A stretch of 64,000 bases of DNA from Lycocorax pyrrhopterus obiensis (Eukaryota; Chordata; Aves; Passeriformes; Paradisaeidae): assembly GCA_014706295.1 (NCBI GenBank), contig JACSVZ010000004.1, positions 6,931,465-6,995,464 on the forward strand. Direction: 5' to 3'. Below are positions 22,931 through 36,370 of this stretch, piece after piece. Position numbers and translations under genes: made by a program. The notes under the pieces are model-generated. The model saw nothing but the letters and a program-made list of their open reading frames with translations. It ran no database searches and was not told the DNA's origin. Within the stretch, counting starts at the first letter, position 1; each line of letters starts with the position of its first letter.

Positions 22931-25900
22931 GGTTTTTGGGTAACTCATTCACAGTATGGTACTAATTAAGGAGTCTTTGAGGATTTTTTTGTCTTTCATA
23001 ACTAGTTTTTTTCAGATTTTGACAGGCAGGTATCTTTCTCCTGTTCTCTGAACCACTGTAGAATTAGAGTTTCTGCATAGTCCTGCTTGTCCATCCCGGC
23101 TCTGTACAGTGTTAGAACTGTACTGCACACAGACCCAAGGGATCCCCTCTAGCATTGATGGAAGGTCTCATCAGGAGACAACACAAAACTTTTGGAACTT
23201 CATATGCTTTGGAGAAACATGTGCGCGCTGCACAGAGCAAACTGCACCCCAAAAACTGAAAAGGAGGTCAAAGGCCCCCACATAGCCCTGAAGGGGAATC
23301 AAGGAGTGAGAAGTGCCCAGTACATATCCGAGACTGAGGCTTGAGCAGTGCTTGCCACTGCTTGTCCCTGGAAGCAGTGCTGGTTTGGAACAACCCTTGC
23401 GTTCCATGATGCCTAGGGAGCATTTTTTATGTAGGACTGCTCAAGGTTGCAGCAATCATTAAATGTCTCCAAGAGCCCATTTCTGAGGCTGACCATTATC
23501 ACACACCATCTCTAGAGGATAAAAGCACTATTTTGGACGTTATCACTCAGGGATTCCCCTGCTCTCCAGGCAGGGTTTGACCCCTGCCAACCATAACCCC
23601 AGCGTGAAAGCACACAATGTTTAGCTGTCACGGGTATGACAATAACCACCCAAACATTAGCTAACAAAGCTCTGGCTAGGGGCAGTCCACAAATAGAATG
23701 GACAAACTAGTCCTGGCACCATGACACAGCCCTGGAAAGAGCCGCCTGGCAATTCCCGTTCTCTCATCCCAGGTCTGGGTGGATGAGGTGGGTAGAGGAT
23801 CTGCTCCACAAAGGTAGTCCTGAAGAGGAGCATGTCAGCAGATCGGATTTACAGCTGGACTGCAAAGCCACTTTGATTCATCCCCGCACACACCACCCTC
23901 CATCCCCTATTCTCAGGTGCACCAAACGCAGTTCAGACCCCGAGAGGAAAGCCCTGAGAACCACAGCCGCCCTGCCTTTCCCAGGTACGTTATCTCTGGC
24001 ATTCACAGACGTACAAGAAGATGGATGATTCCTACCTGCTTCAACATATGCAAAAGCTCTGACAGTGCCAGGTCCTGAAGGCTGGGGAGAAACTTTGCTC
24101 TATCCATTGCAACAGCAGAGCACACACAGCTCAGCTGACTCCTCACCACAAACACCGGACACTTGTGGGTTTAGTACTGAAAGGTCCAAACTCTGCAGCC
24201 AGCCCAGGTATCTTTATCCAAATCAGATTTCATTTGACACTCAGTGCTACCTCAGTGCCCCAGGTACATCTGGTGGATCATAGATCACACCTCGTGCCTG
24301 CCAGGTTTTCGTATTGCTGCACAGAGGAACCTGTGGTTGGTATCAGAGACAGGAATTTCAAAGAGTGTAGAGGAGGAAACAGCAGAGATGAAAAAATGGA
24401 CACTATTTTCCCTCCAAAGCTGGTATGAAGACAGGCTGGTATGAAGCTTTGTAGCTGACAGCATCCAAGAAAAAGAAAGAGTGGATACATTGTGAGCTGA
24501 GTGTCCACGAAATGTGAATCATTAAAAAATATCCACTGTTCTTGCAATGGCATGTTTTAATCACACCTTATTCCCCAGCTGTACTTGACTCTTCAGAAGG
24601 ACTATTCTACTGAACTCATGCTATTTTTTCAAATATTTTAAAAAAACCCCCAAACTTGGTATATTAAACCTCCTGCTAACATAATTCTGGAGGTCAAAAC
24701 CAGCTCCCAAATAAACATTTGCTAGATTTTATTTATTTCCACCAGATTTTATATTAAATAAGCGTGCACATATCCGCTACTGTTTAACATCCAAAAACCA
24801 AAATTATCTCCACACTTAGACCTATGAAACCATTATACCTGGAGTTCCACTGAAAAAAGCATATTTAAATCTCTGCAACCACACATAATTTTCCTTGCAG
24901 GCAAGGAACAATCATCTAGAATTAAGCAAATATACTATACCCATAGCAACCCAATTTTTGGATTTCAGGTAATACCAGTGATTGTTTAATCATGTGTATT
25001 TCCCAAATATCTTTAAACTAAGGATTTGAATATCTCTTCCTAGGCTTCCTAGCTCAGTCCTGTACAAATAAAATAATTTTTATGAAAAGGGATACAAACT
25101 TAATAGCAGACATGCACAATCATTTGAAATTCCGTCTAATTAAAGTGTTAACTTTCTATAGAGAGCTGATGTTTGCTCAGAAGAGAGGTAAAGCCATGAT
25201 GTTTGCAGATATCATTTCAGTTGTATTGCTTCCAGGGAGTATTTTATTTGTACAAACCTAGAATCCTTCTCTACTCCATGTAAAAAATAGATTAGTCCCT
25301 TGATAGCTTTGAAAGTCATATCACTCACAAGAAAATTAATAATGCATTACAAAGTATATAAATTTTAAAAATTAGAGGAAGTAGGTTGTAATGGTCCGAA
25401 GACCACTGTCCATCCCTGTTCACATCCAGCTTTCACAGAGAGTTTAACATCTTCCCCTCTGACAGCACAAAAAGGTAGAAGCACAATTATTTCTGACAGC
25501 TCCCCATTAAGCCCTCAGTGTCCCCGGCCGTCCCACGGATGCAGCGGAGCGGAGCTACGGCTCCAAGACAAAAGCTCTGAGCGGCGGAGGGGAGGGGAAG
25601 GCAGTGTCCAGGCAGCTGCTCCTTGGTGGCTCTGGTCCCCACTCTGACCCCCTAATTTAGAAGATGCTCCCAAACCTCTCTCTGAAGGGAGTTGCAGTGC
25701 AGCCCACGGTGCAGTGCCAAACCCCAGCTAACAGGACTGCCCCCCTCAGCCTCCTTAGAGCAGAGGTTCCTTCTTTCAGGGTTCTGGCAGCCAACAGGAT
25801 TTGGGAATTTGCTGCACCATAATAATGAAGAAGCACTGAGACTGAGCAGACTTTGGTACATACAGTATTTCTATGGCAATTGCCTCAACTCATCAATGGT

Positions 25901-27639
25901 TAAAGGCTGTTTTAAAAGAAAACAGAGAGAAGATAGAAGAAAATGGACATTTGCAGGATAAATACACCATGCACTGAGGAAGGAAAGCAAAGCAGACAGG
26001 ATACTGTATGCAGCTCAGCCTTGTAGCAAGGTTTGCTCCAGAAAGAGCAAGGAAAAAAAGTCCTTGATGTTGGAAGCAATAGAACTGGTGGTCTGAACTG
26101 TGTAATTAAAGTGTACAACCCCTCCTTCCAAAAGTTTCCATGAAAAGTCCGCTAATGAAATGGGCAGGGTACTCAGTGAGGAAGCAGAAAGGAGAGAAAG
26201 AGCCCAGACCCTCTGTTGTTTTGGTGAGGTCACAGATTTTGGTGTGGGGCACAGAGAGCCACTGTGATCCCAAAGGCACCAGAGGATTTTCAGTGTTTCC
26301 AGACAGCACAAAGCTCAGCCTCCCCTGCCTTTTGCTCAGAGCCATCGCTCTGAGGGTGACCTGGAAACACATTTCCAGAACCACCACGGCAGGTTGTTGT
26401 GACGCCAGCACTAAATGCAGTTTCTGTCAGCAGCAGGAAGAATATGGCAATGCGAACCCGGGCACTTTCTTTTATCTTCCTAAAGTCCAAACTGGTCGCT
26501 GTTCCTTCTGGGTTTGAGGGGGCAGAGTGAATGGGAGGAAAGCCTTCTTTCTACCTGCCTCCTTCCTCAGACAGCAGCAAGCTCAGTCAGTCTTCAGGTG
26601 CCCTGAAGATAACAGCAATGCCAGCAGAGTCTCCAGAGGCGTCAAGACTCCCCACCTCATTTCTAAAACATAGAGCAACACGGACATTTCCTTTGCAGCT
26701 GCTACAAATACTCAGAAAAATAACAGGGGCTGGCTTTTATACGACTGCCACACACACACACAAAAGAAACCCACTCTACCACATGTAATCACTCCCTCTG
26801 AGAAAACAAGTTGCTACGGGTTGTGCAGAGCTTCCTGAGCACACAGGATAATGAGGGAACAGAATATATGCCATGGGAGTTCAAATCTGAGTTTACCAGC
26901 ACAACACTACTCAAAAATTTTGAAATTCACTGCAAAATGCTACCTGGAGTTTTTGTGGCATCCAGAACAACCTTAACAATACCTTCTTAATCTCTCACCA
27001 AGAAAATAAAAGCAGCACAGATCAGAAATAAAAGGTGTGCAGCAACTTGCTAGTGCAACTTATACGGCTGTGCTCTTTTGTGCTGAATATCGGCTTTATG
27101 CACAACCTCAGCAGGCACACAGAGCTGTGAAAGCCAGCAGGAGGAAATGCTGGGGGCTGCAGCCATGCCCAGCAGCCAACAGGTCCAGGGTCCACGCGTG
27201 GGTGATGCCATAAAAAGGAGGGGACAGCCCTGAAGGAAACCTGGTGACATCCTGAAGTCCCAGACTCCTGTTTTACACAAGGGGAGGAATAAGCCAGAGA
27301 GAAAACCACTCATGGCTGGGTTGTGTTGAGATCCAGCAGAGGCGGGCAGGAAGAGCTGCTTTGGCTCTAGCCCACATCCAGGGAAGCAGAGCACCCCTCT
27401 CCTCAGCCCTCTGCATAGAGATGAAGCTGGGGATATTATGAACAACTCTGAAAAAAACAGTTTTAAAGCCAAAGTGTGCATACGAAATAGAAATGAATAG
27501 AAATTAATCACGAGTCAATCTATTGATTGATACTAATATCAGAGCAGGATAACTGTGATTTTAATACATTCCTTAAATATAAACATGCCTGTTTCATTGC
27601 TCCTAAAAAGGTCTTATTTTTTGTTTGTATTCCTTCTAA
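22931..27639. other. Unique noncoding sequence, no gene recognised
   Basis: No supported gene. A weaker CpG-containing patch with G runs lies at about 25515-25605. An AT-rich stretch (24600-25380) is free of recognisable repeats. Open frames of up to 153 codons (27050-27511, minus) show no family features. A short CA run lies at about 26751-26762. Confidence 0.5.
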
Positions 27640-27985
27640 CTCACTGTTCTTTGACTGTGCAGCACAATGTTGCAGTTAGAGCTGTCAAGCATCCTGGAGT
27701 CATAAGTATTTTTCAGACCCGTCATTAACAAACAAGCTTCCAATCTCAATATGTGTTATCAAAATGAGATCTTTTCTCAACAGTTGACAATTATGTATTA
27801 TACAGTTACAAGTTTACAATTGGTGACACCATATTGTTACATTTTGGTCCTGACTTTTAACAATGTGCTGCCTAATTACATTTTGTATTACATTCTGAAT
27901 GTATAGGAGTATTTTATTCGTGGCCCCACTTTATTCTGCAATTTGTTTCTCAATAAATGCAAAATAATAAAAGCCCAAATCCTAG
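27640..27985. other. AT-rich block, candidate conserved noncoding element
   Basis: The block is rich in TAATTA, ATTACA and TTACAA words, has no stops-free frame of note, no repeat signature and little homopolymer. That is the look of many deeply conserved regulatory elements in vertebrate gene deserts. This is inference from composition only; conservation has not been tested. Confidence 0.3.
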
Positions 27986-28495
27986 TGTGTGGAGTATTTT
28001 TATTGACCTGAGTGTTCTGCTAGTAAACACAACTTTGATGGTTTCATGAGTGAAAGTTTATTAGGCTGTGTTAGTTTTAAAATACAATTGCCAGGGGACT
28101 GATGTTGAAATCATTTCTTGCAAGACAAACTCGGTTTTGGATGCTTTCCCAGCCCAAGCACCACAAGGAAAGCAAAATGGCTATCCGGACACATGACATT
28201 TTCCATTCATTCTTCCAGTGGCAAATGTTTAAACATTTTAATGCTGTCTGCCACTTCGAAAGAAAACAAAAAAAAACCAGCTGTGAAAGACCTGCTCCCT
28301 GTTTGGTCTCTTCAGGGCAGTCCTCACAAATAAGTGGCCAAATACCCTCCTTGTAGGTCCACCCAGTTGGTAGATACCAGTCTGCCCATCACAACAGTGA
28401 CTAGAGAGTGACTTATCTATTGCCTTGAGTTGCTTCATGTTTTTTAATTAATTTATTTTCACTTAGTTTTATGAAGCCATCGCCAAACTCCCATC
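27986..28495. other. Unique noncoding sequence
   Basis: No gene or repeat recognised. Confidence 0.5.
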
Positions 28496-28555
28496 TCTAA
28501 GAGTTAGAGAATTAGGTCCAAATGGTCCTTCCCACCCTAAAATTCGTGACCCAGC
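28496..28555 (+). mobile_element. Possible CR1 3' tail fragment
   Basis: The words 'TTAGGTCCAAATGGTCCTTC' and 'CCACCCTAAAATTCGTGA' resemble the end of CR1 ('GGTCCCTTCCAACCTAAA' followed by 'ATTCTGTGAT'). The match is short and its upstream part is not recognisable, so this is tentative. Confidence 0.45.
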
Positions 28556-30870
28556 CCAAGGACAGTTAAGGGGCTATTTTCCAGCATTACTGGAAGGGCC
28601 TCTCCTGAAAAGCCACAACATCAGCCAACCACACATTTCAGATCTGGCAGCACATTTAGGGAAGTGCCGCTTCCCAGGAGTCCTCTGGGGGAAATAGGAA
28701 GCGGGGACTCACTGCAGGGGGAACACAATGGAGCTGTTTTGAAATACCTTCTGCTCCCCAGATCCCTGAGCTGCCCAACAATAACCTGACCCCAGCCAGC
28801 TTTTAGAAACAGCACCCTGTGGTCTTATAAACTTGCATTTTAAGCAGCCAGGAGAAACCCTCCCCCTTGCCCCACAGAGCCACAAGGTCACATGAACACC
28901 CAAAGTTTTAGCTCTTCTCTCTGCCAACAGCAGAACCAGACTCGCTGGTACCAAGACAGCCCCACAGCCTTATGCAGGCAACACGTCCGTGAGCTCCTCA
29001 CTGAGCCAGCATCCTTCTCACAGGACCTCTCCTCCTCTCTTACCTTGGGGTGAGCCATGGCTGGTGCAACACCTTTGCTACAAGGTTCCCAGGTGTTCAC
29101 AAGGCCCTTTGAAATAAGGTTTGGGAGATTGTTAGGAGAGCATTCACTGGTAGGGGGGAAGATCATCACTGAGGGAGGCAGGAGCAAGAGCTGTGCCGTT
29201 CCCCTGCCCACACACCATATTGTCTTCCTCCAGCAAAGCTACTCCAGAGGCTTTCTCTGATGTCAAACAACACGAGCGAGGAGGAAAAAAAAAGAGAAAA
29301 AATACAGCCTCCTGAAAATGTCCTGTCTGTTCATTTCCACAAGCACTAGCAAGACGTTCTCTAAAATCATACACATGTAAAAAGATCTAGAGGTTGCTGG
29401 TTAGTTTGTCATACATTTTTATAGGCTTTTCTGAATGGTTTTAGATTTGACATAGTAACTGACTGTTACTAGAAATAAACTGTAAGTCAATTCCATGCTT
29501 CCATAATTCACTGCCCAGGGTTGTTCAAAAAGATTTAGTGATACTTGTGATAGACAGCAAGCCTCTTGATGTTTTCATTTTCACTTAGTGCCTGTAATTC
29601 CTCAAACTTGCTGACCTCTACAGAACAGGATGGAAAAGGGCTCCAAAACTTCTTTGAAGGCACTCACTCACCAAAACATCTGAAACACTCTCATTTTGCT
29701 TCTTTTCTTTCCAGGGCACAAACAATATGGGAGTAAAGCAATTGCTGTTGTTTTTAAGAAGGTGACTGCTATTATTATCTCCATGACGGATCGTGTGGTT
29801 TTAATAATTTATAATGGAAGAAGTTAACCCCCTCCAAACCAAAAATGTATTTTTGTGACTCCGAATGTCAGATCTCCTGACAGCTGCATGTGGATATTTC
29901 TCTGACCGAATGCCTTCATTTTGAACTTTAACCTTTCTATAGACGTTTTCCTCTCTTCTCCAAAAGTTAACAGATACATTTTAAAGGCTCCAGGTCTGGA
30001 TGTAAAGAGGCACAAACAGATGTGTGCCTATGGAGCGTGCGACCAGGAATGCTGGTTAGTTGGGGCTAACAAACATTTGAACATTCAAATATTTAAGACA
30101 CACACTCGCATTCCTGGAGATTGCGCGTGAAACCCGCGCAGGGGGCAGTGACATTCCTGCTCGGGAAGCTGATGGCCGTGCGCTATTTAACTGTAACAGC
30201 AGGCAGAGGGAACAAGCGAAACTGCTGCTGCGGCTCCTCTTAATGCAGGGTTCCCGGGACAAAAGCACCTTGATGGTATCAGCACGGATCTGTCATTACG
30301 ATTTAATTACCAGCAACAGGCCACTGACATTTGAAACTGTTTATCAGATTCCGATCCTGAAGGTGGACCGGAGGCCACCTCTCCTTCCCCCAGAGGGTAA
30401 TTTTTCCCTCGGCAGAAAACACCGTATGGTTAGCGCCGGGCTGGCACCGCACCTGGAAACACGGTCCCTTGTTTTCTTGGCACAAGTGGAGACCTTCCCA
30501 GTGGTGCCAAACACCACCGAGGGCTGTGGCCTTACCAGTGCTATGGAGCAGATGGGGAGCAGCCAGGATCCGTGCCTGAGCTGGATTATTTTGGGAATAA
30601 CCAAAAAACAAAGCATAGCAAGCCTGGCTCCGAAGACAGGGCATAGCAAGAACAAGAAACGGAGCCTTCTTGGGGTATTTTTAAACAACCTGATGATTTT
30701 AACCAAACTGGATGGAAGCACCTCCAGCAAAACCTGACCCTGAGGTGTTTGCAGTGGGGATGTCTCTAAAAGTTATAGGTATTTCACAACAGAATGAACA
30801 CGATTCAGCTTTATACTGTGCAGTCCTGCGCAGCCTACTGCAGCTGGGACTCACATAAATTATATCCCAA
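28556..30870. other. Unique noncoding sequence, no gene recognised
   Basis: No supported gene. The stretch 30110-30250 is richer in CpG than its surroundings but too short and sparse to be called an island. The 164-codon frame at 30243-30737 overlaps open frames on the other strand and matches no family known to me. Confidence 0.5.
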
Positions 30871-30879
30871 AAGTCTTTA

Positions 30880-31065
30880 CAGACCAAAAAAACCAGAAAA
30901 AAACTCGAAAAACAAACAAACAAACCAACAAAAAACAAACAAACAAACCCCCCAAAAATTAAAAAAAAAAAAAAGACAAACAACAAAATCAAAAAAACCA
31001 ACCAACCAAAAAAAAGAAACAAACCACAAAATAAACCCCACACCAAACCCAGACACCCTCCACAA
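30880..31065 (+). repeat. A-rich low-complexity tract with CAAA/CAAACC units
   Basis: A long A-rich stretch with imperfect CAAA and CCAA units and short C runs. The minus-strand open frames here (30699-31085 and 30877-31065), rich in F, L, G and C, are translations of this tract and are not proteins. Confidence 0.85.
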
Positions 31066-31485
31066 AGAAAATTACTTGGAACCAAAACAAGAAAGGAAAA
31101 AAAAGAATTATAGGAATTGCATTCATATATTTCAATTCATTTATGCATCCAGTTATTAAACAAGAATCTGGAAAGATGGTAAGGAAAAAACCTCAAATTT
31201 AAGCTTTGCATGAACTTCAGCATCAGACAAGATGATTCTCCTCTATTCCTTTTCTTCTGTGCATTAACTATTTAACATTTTATTTTTCCTCTTTTAGAAA
31301 AAGAGAGGAGGAGATTGCAGGCTTTGCACACCCAGCAGAGCCAGCAAAGATCTTTCACAACCTGTCTAGCAAGGCAGCGGCTTGCTAAAAATCAATCAGC
31401 TAACAGAAGCCAGCGCTGCTGACTCACAGCCATTAGCTTTTACTTGGACATTTTCACATTTTGTCTAAAATTTACTTTTTGTCTA
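31066..31485. other. Unique noncoding sequence
   Basis: No gene or repeat recognised. Confidence 0.5.
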
Positions 31486-31489
31486 GAAG

Positions 31490-31580
31490 GTTTACACCAA
31501 ACACCTCCATCTACTCAGACTTGGATGAACCTTGTGAGTCCCTTCCAGCCCAGGATATTCTAGGATTCTCTCACACTCAC
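31490..31580 (+). mobile_element. CR1 3' tail fragment
   Basis: The words 'GATGAACCTTGTGAGTCCC', 'TTCCAGCCCAGGATATTC' and 'TAGGATTCT' match the terminal part of CR1 ('GATGATCTTTGAGGTCCCTT', 'CCAACCCAGGCCATTCT', 'GTGATTCT') in plus orientation. Only the very 3' end is present, as expected for strongly 5'-truncated insertions. Confidence 0.65.
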
Positions 31581-33170
31581 TTGCAGAGAAACCCAGGAGA
31601 AAAGGTCATTTGTGACTCAGAAAAAATGAGGGAAGGAATAAATTGCAAAAAGGTGCACTGGAAGCTAATGTGCCTCTTGCATTTTTAGCTGGAGTGCAGG
31701 AAAAGCCCCTACACTCACAGACACGTAAACACAAAGCACATATTTTATGAATCAGGCCTTTAGTTTTAATTGCTTCTTACTATATAGGACAATTAAAGAT
31801 GAGTTGGCAGGATGAGGATCTCTCCCAGCTCATTTGAAGCTAGGAGAGGTGGAGTTTGCTTTGCTGGAGGCTCCCATTCACACGCTTGGCCAAAAAAATG
31901 TGAACGTCATTAAGCACCTCTAGTAAAAATCCTCATTCTGTATAGGTAGAAAAGTAAAAGCAGGAGACCCAAAACTTCCATTTGACCCCATCTCTCACTT
32001 TCAAATAAAATCAATTACAGCATCTCTACTTGTCTGAGCTTTCAAAGATAAATACCAATAAATACAGATCCAGAACAGCACCTAGAGAAGGTCTGAGGTA
32101 CGCGTGTCCTCCGAGAGCTCCCCTCCTTTTATCTGTGATTGATCCTCTTCACCTTCAGAGTGTGTCGAGGTCAGAGCTTAGTTAAGAATTCCTTTTAAAA
32201 CATATTATAGACACTTTTCAATATATGCTGTGCATTTTGCAATGCAATGGATGATTACAGAATCACAAACCCAAAGCACATTAATTGTGGAAGCAATCCG
32301 CCTAAGTAGTGAGTATGTAGAGCTTACAGATGTCATATGGGTAAGGAAGCATCTTCCAGATTAAGATACCATTTTTTTGTTGTGTTTTGGAGTTTTTTTA
32401 CAACCACTTTAAGCATTTTCAAACAAACATAGTTAGCAATGAGGACTGAAATGGGCTTGCAGAACACTACACTGGAGTCAGACAGTGCCTTGTGACATTC
32501 CTTGTGGCTGGATGTAGGGAAACTCTGCACTCAGAGTAGCAGTGAAGGATTGTACTGCAGGGAACAGGAATGGGTGTTAGATTGCCCTGCTGCAGGTGAG
32601 GAGCTCCTCTGGCCCTGGTGCCCACCCCATAAATCCGTATTAATGGCAAACCATCAAACCAGATGGCAGCCAAGAGGTTATTAACCCACAGCCAGGCTGG
32701 GCCAAGAGTGAGCACAAGCCCCAGCCCACACCATCACTACGGGACTTTTTAGCAAAAAACAACATTCTGCACAAGAGGAAAGGTTAAAAAATTGCACATT
32801 CAAGCCAAACTGGAGTTTATCAAGCAAGTGGTCAGCACTGCATTGGCGGGACTAAAGGGGTCTCACCTGCTCTGGGGAGGGGTATTTTAATCTGAATGGT
32901 CAAGAAACTGAGAGTAAAAGATCTTTACAATCCCCTCCAGTCTCCATATCTGTGCATCTAAGAGTCTAAAGAGCTTCCAGCCTGACTTTCCAAAACATCT
33001 ACAGCTCCCCAGGAAGTCAAGGTAAATAGCGTGGGTGGCACCTCCAAAGCAGGCCCCAGGTCTGATCCAGCCCACTGCTCTGCTGCTGCATTCACTTAGG
33101 AATGACAAAGAAAATGAAAACTTGATAAAGAAAATGAAAACCTGGCAAAAGTGAACTGTGGAATCCTAAA
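31581..33170. other. Unique noncoding sequence
   Basis: No supported gene. Two near-identical 20-bp units with core AAAGAAAATGAAAAC are in tandem at about 33104-33145. Confidence 0.5.
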
Positions 33171-33172
33171 AC

Positions 33173-33214
33173 TAAAAAAAAAAAAAAAGAAAAAAAAGAA
33201 AAAAAGGAAAAAAC
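33173..33214. repeat. A-rich simple tract
   Basis: Almost pure A with single G interruptions. Low-complexity sequence; the minus-strand frame across it (33092-33319) is a translation of the tract. Confidence 0.85.
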
Positions 33215-35990
33215 CTTCCAGCCCATGATAAACATTATAATGAAGCCTCTAATTTTCCCAAGGAAAGTATTATCTATCAAGATAAAAGTAAAATGATTTA
33301 TTAAATTTTCAAACATCATAGAAATAAAACAGTAAATCAGTCCAGGCAGTAATTATTCCATCTCAACTTGAAGCCATTAACTCCTTGCCTGCTGTAAAGA
33401 CCTCCTAACTACTCTTTTTAATTCCATAACCCTATGAAATAGCTTTATATAATCCAATACTAAACAACAATTACTACTGACTTGAACAGGAGTTGAAATA
33501 TTTTCTTCAAAATGCGCCTGAACTGATGAGAAGAGGAAGCCCAAGAACCTGTCTAGGAGGGCTAAAATGCTCTTCAAAAATAACTCTCTGAAATCACAAA
33601 CTTGTGAAACTCTAAGGAGGGCACCTGGTCACTGCCAGCTCTGCTCCTCGTCTCTCCCACCTCTGTTCCCCTGCACTCATCCTGCTCTGGCAAAAATCAA
33701 CCTGCTGTGTTCGCTGTGATTTTAAACGCTGCAGTTCTCCATCAGCTTCCCTCTTATTAAAGCACAGAATATACTGCTTGTTGCTACACAAAGTGTCCCC
33801 CCACCCCCCTCTCTCTCTCCCTAATGGCTCTTTTCATGATCTGCAGCAAGGATCATTTAATCTGTGAAGAATGGAAATTTCAGTGTTTGTATATCGTCAG
33901 TTATTACCTTTTATTTCTAAATTGTGTATTTGGAAGAGGAGGAAGGACTTAATGCCTTTATTTGCTGCGGAGAGCAAATGTTCAAGGATACTGCAGAAAG
34001 CAGTTTACCCCAGCATAATTTTAGATGCTGAAACTGGAAGGTGCTCCAAGCCCCTTGGCTGCCGTCCCCTTGGCATCTTGGGCAGCCTCTGGCACCCGTT
34101 GCCACTTCCCACCCATTGCAACTCCAGTGTTTGGGGGCAGAGGGGCATCACATCCACTTTTTGCATTTATTCTGATCACTCTTCTCTATGCCAACAGCCC
34201 TGGAGGCACTTCAAAAGCCAGGCAAGCCCCGTGGCTGTGGCAGACAAGCCCCCTTGCTACCCCTTCATGCCACGGAAAACTCCAGCCACGCTGTCCCTTG
34301 GTGCTCCATGCAACCAAACGAGGCAGTCACGGTGAAGTACAGATGGATACAAAAGGCACAAATAGTAATAAAAAAAAGTCTGCATGCAGTGACATCTAAA
34401 GCTAACCACAGGTTAAGCAAGGAGATTGTAAAAGTCCTCTTGAGTGGCTTAGGAAATTCAGGCACAAATACAATCTGGGAGGCAGCCTAAGTGCTGCCCT
34501 CACAATATTTAAGCCAATGAATATAAGAAGAGAAATTGGAATATCAAAAATAATTACATGAAAACAACGGTGTTTATTTTCCAAAGAGCTTGCCCACCTG
34601 CAAGTCCTGGTTTTGCCGATGTAATCCTGCATTTGTCTGAGCAAACTGGCTGAGAGGGATTAAAGCAGGACTCAGTGTGCTTGTGCCAGGGCTCAAATTC
34701 AGCCTGCAAGTTTCAGAGACCTCTGAATTATTATGGGAATTACTCAAGGGAGGAGTAGGAATTCAGCCTAGATGCTCATCCTTTGGTGACTTTAAGTTAC
34801 ACTTAGTATCATTATTTTACATCAAGCTTCTGAAAATTATTTAATTTTTTTCCCTGTTTCATGCCAAGGTCTTAATCTTTACTGCACTGGCAGTGAGAAT
34901 GTTTTAAAGAATCATTTCCCGAGACACATTTAATACATTTCCAGTAAATTGTACATAAACCTGTCCAGCTGGCTGGGTCATTTCATCAGTGACACACCCA
35001 CTGAGTGCAGGATGCCACCTGAGATTTACCTCAATGCTTTCAGAACCAAACCGATGATGGGATAAAGCTTTGCTAATGTGTGAGGGCGATGGGGAATACA
35101 CTGATAACTGCCCACCAGGGAGTACAAGGATCTTTTTCAGGTTTGTTATGGGAAAGATTACACAGCGGATTAGACAAAGGGGTTTGAAGATCAGCACTGA
35201 AAGTACACCGACTTTAGGAAGAGCAGCATTAAAAAGCAGGTTGATTATTTAAAACCACTTAAGAAACAGACGGTGAAGTTTATCAAGTGTTTCTGAGCTG
35301 TGTCCTGCTCTGCTCTCAGGGACTGCTCCACATGCTTGGGAATGCAATCACAAGTTTTCACAGGATGAGGGTTCTGAGCAGGGTCTGCCATGTCAGGGGC
35401 AAAATACCAACAGTGACTTCCTCACAGTCAGTTCTGCTGAAATTACATCAATAAAGAATGTTCAAGATGAACATTTTTAATGGCTCCTCTTATGAATATA
35501 TTTGCTGAATCCAAGCAGGGGGGAAGAAAGAAAAGATCTTTCCATTGTTCACAAGCTATTTCTGATAAAGAGTGCAGAGGAGGCAAAGTGCTGAGGAAAG
35601 ACATCCCGCTGAAGCCAACATAAGGTGCACCACAGCAGCCTGATATTAGGAAGAAGTGACTTGTTTGTGGTACAAACACAATCCTTTCCTACAGGTGATC
35701 TTGTACCTCTACCAGCAATGTCACCAGTGGAGCATTAGGGGTGGCACTGGCCACGGGGACCCCACATGTCCCAGTAGGAGAACGAGTTTCGGAGCAGCAC
35801 GGGGGTCCCGCTCAGTGACAGTCGTGGTCGTGTGAAATATTAGCACCTGGTGTCACTGAAGTCCTTAGTGAGAAGTTGGGTGACCAGTCATGGCCCTGTC
35901 CCCTCCCTTTGTCCCCACCACCACTGGCAGCTCCTTGCCCACCTCGTGCAGCTCTCAGAAGTTGAGCCAGGCCGGCATCCTCGTCGCTGT
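33215..35990. other. Unique noncoding sequence, no gene recognised
   Basis: No supported gene. Overlapping frames of 154, 124 and 100 codons at 33871-34490 lie in all three plus phases, which argues for chance. A C/T-rich stretch lies near 33798-33820. Confidence 0.5.
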
Positions 35991-35994
35991 TCAT

Positions 35995-36370
35995 CACCGC
36001 CGTTTAAGTGAATTTAATAAAATTATTTTTCTAAACTGTTTTAGATGCCATATCTATAATCCATAAAATTTATTGTACCTTTATGTAGAATTATACTGGA
36101 GTTGAATATATAAATCAATTTATAAGGTCTAATGACATACAAACGCTTAAAAACTAAAGGCGATGTAGTAAATTCAAATTACCATTACAAATGTAAGCTT
36201 TGTAGTCAGTGTGTGACCCGCTAAGGATTATATTTAACTCCCCTGAGAGTGGTTTATCATAAAACTTTATACTTTTATTACAGTGAATTATTAACTCCTC
36301 CATGATGTGAGTCATTCCATGCTCTGACTATAGCTTTTTTAATGACACTATAATAGACATCTTGCTAATA
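35995..36370. other. AT-rich block, candidate conserved noncoding element
   Basis: AT-rich, non-repetitive sequence with many TAAT, TTTAT and AATTAT words and almost no CpG, sharply different from the GC-richer sequence ending near 35990. It contains no long open frame. The composition recalls conserved elements near developmental genes. No conservation test was possible. Confidence 0.3.

Noticed and set aside
30243..30737. 164-codon open frame (plus) with open frames on the opposite strand
   Set aside because: Overlapping frames in several phases reflect GC-richer sequence; no known domain.
30877..31085. Very hydrophobic minus-strand frame resembling membrane segments
   Set aside because: It is the translation of an A-rich low-complexity tract.
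32255..32300. CR1-like start 'ACAGAATCACAAACC' on the minus strand
   Set aside because: Only a short word match; the sequence beyond does not continue as CR1.
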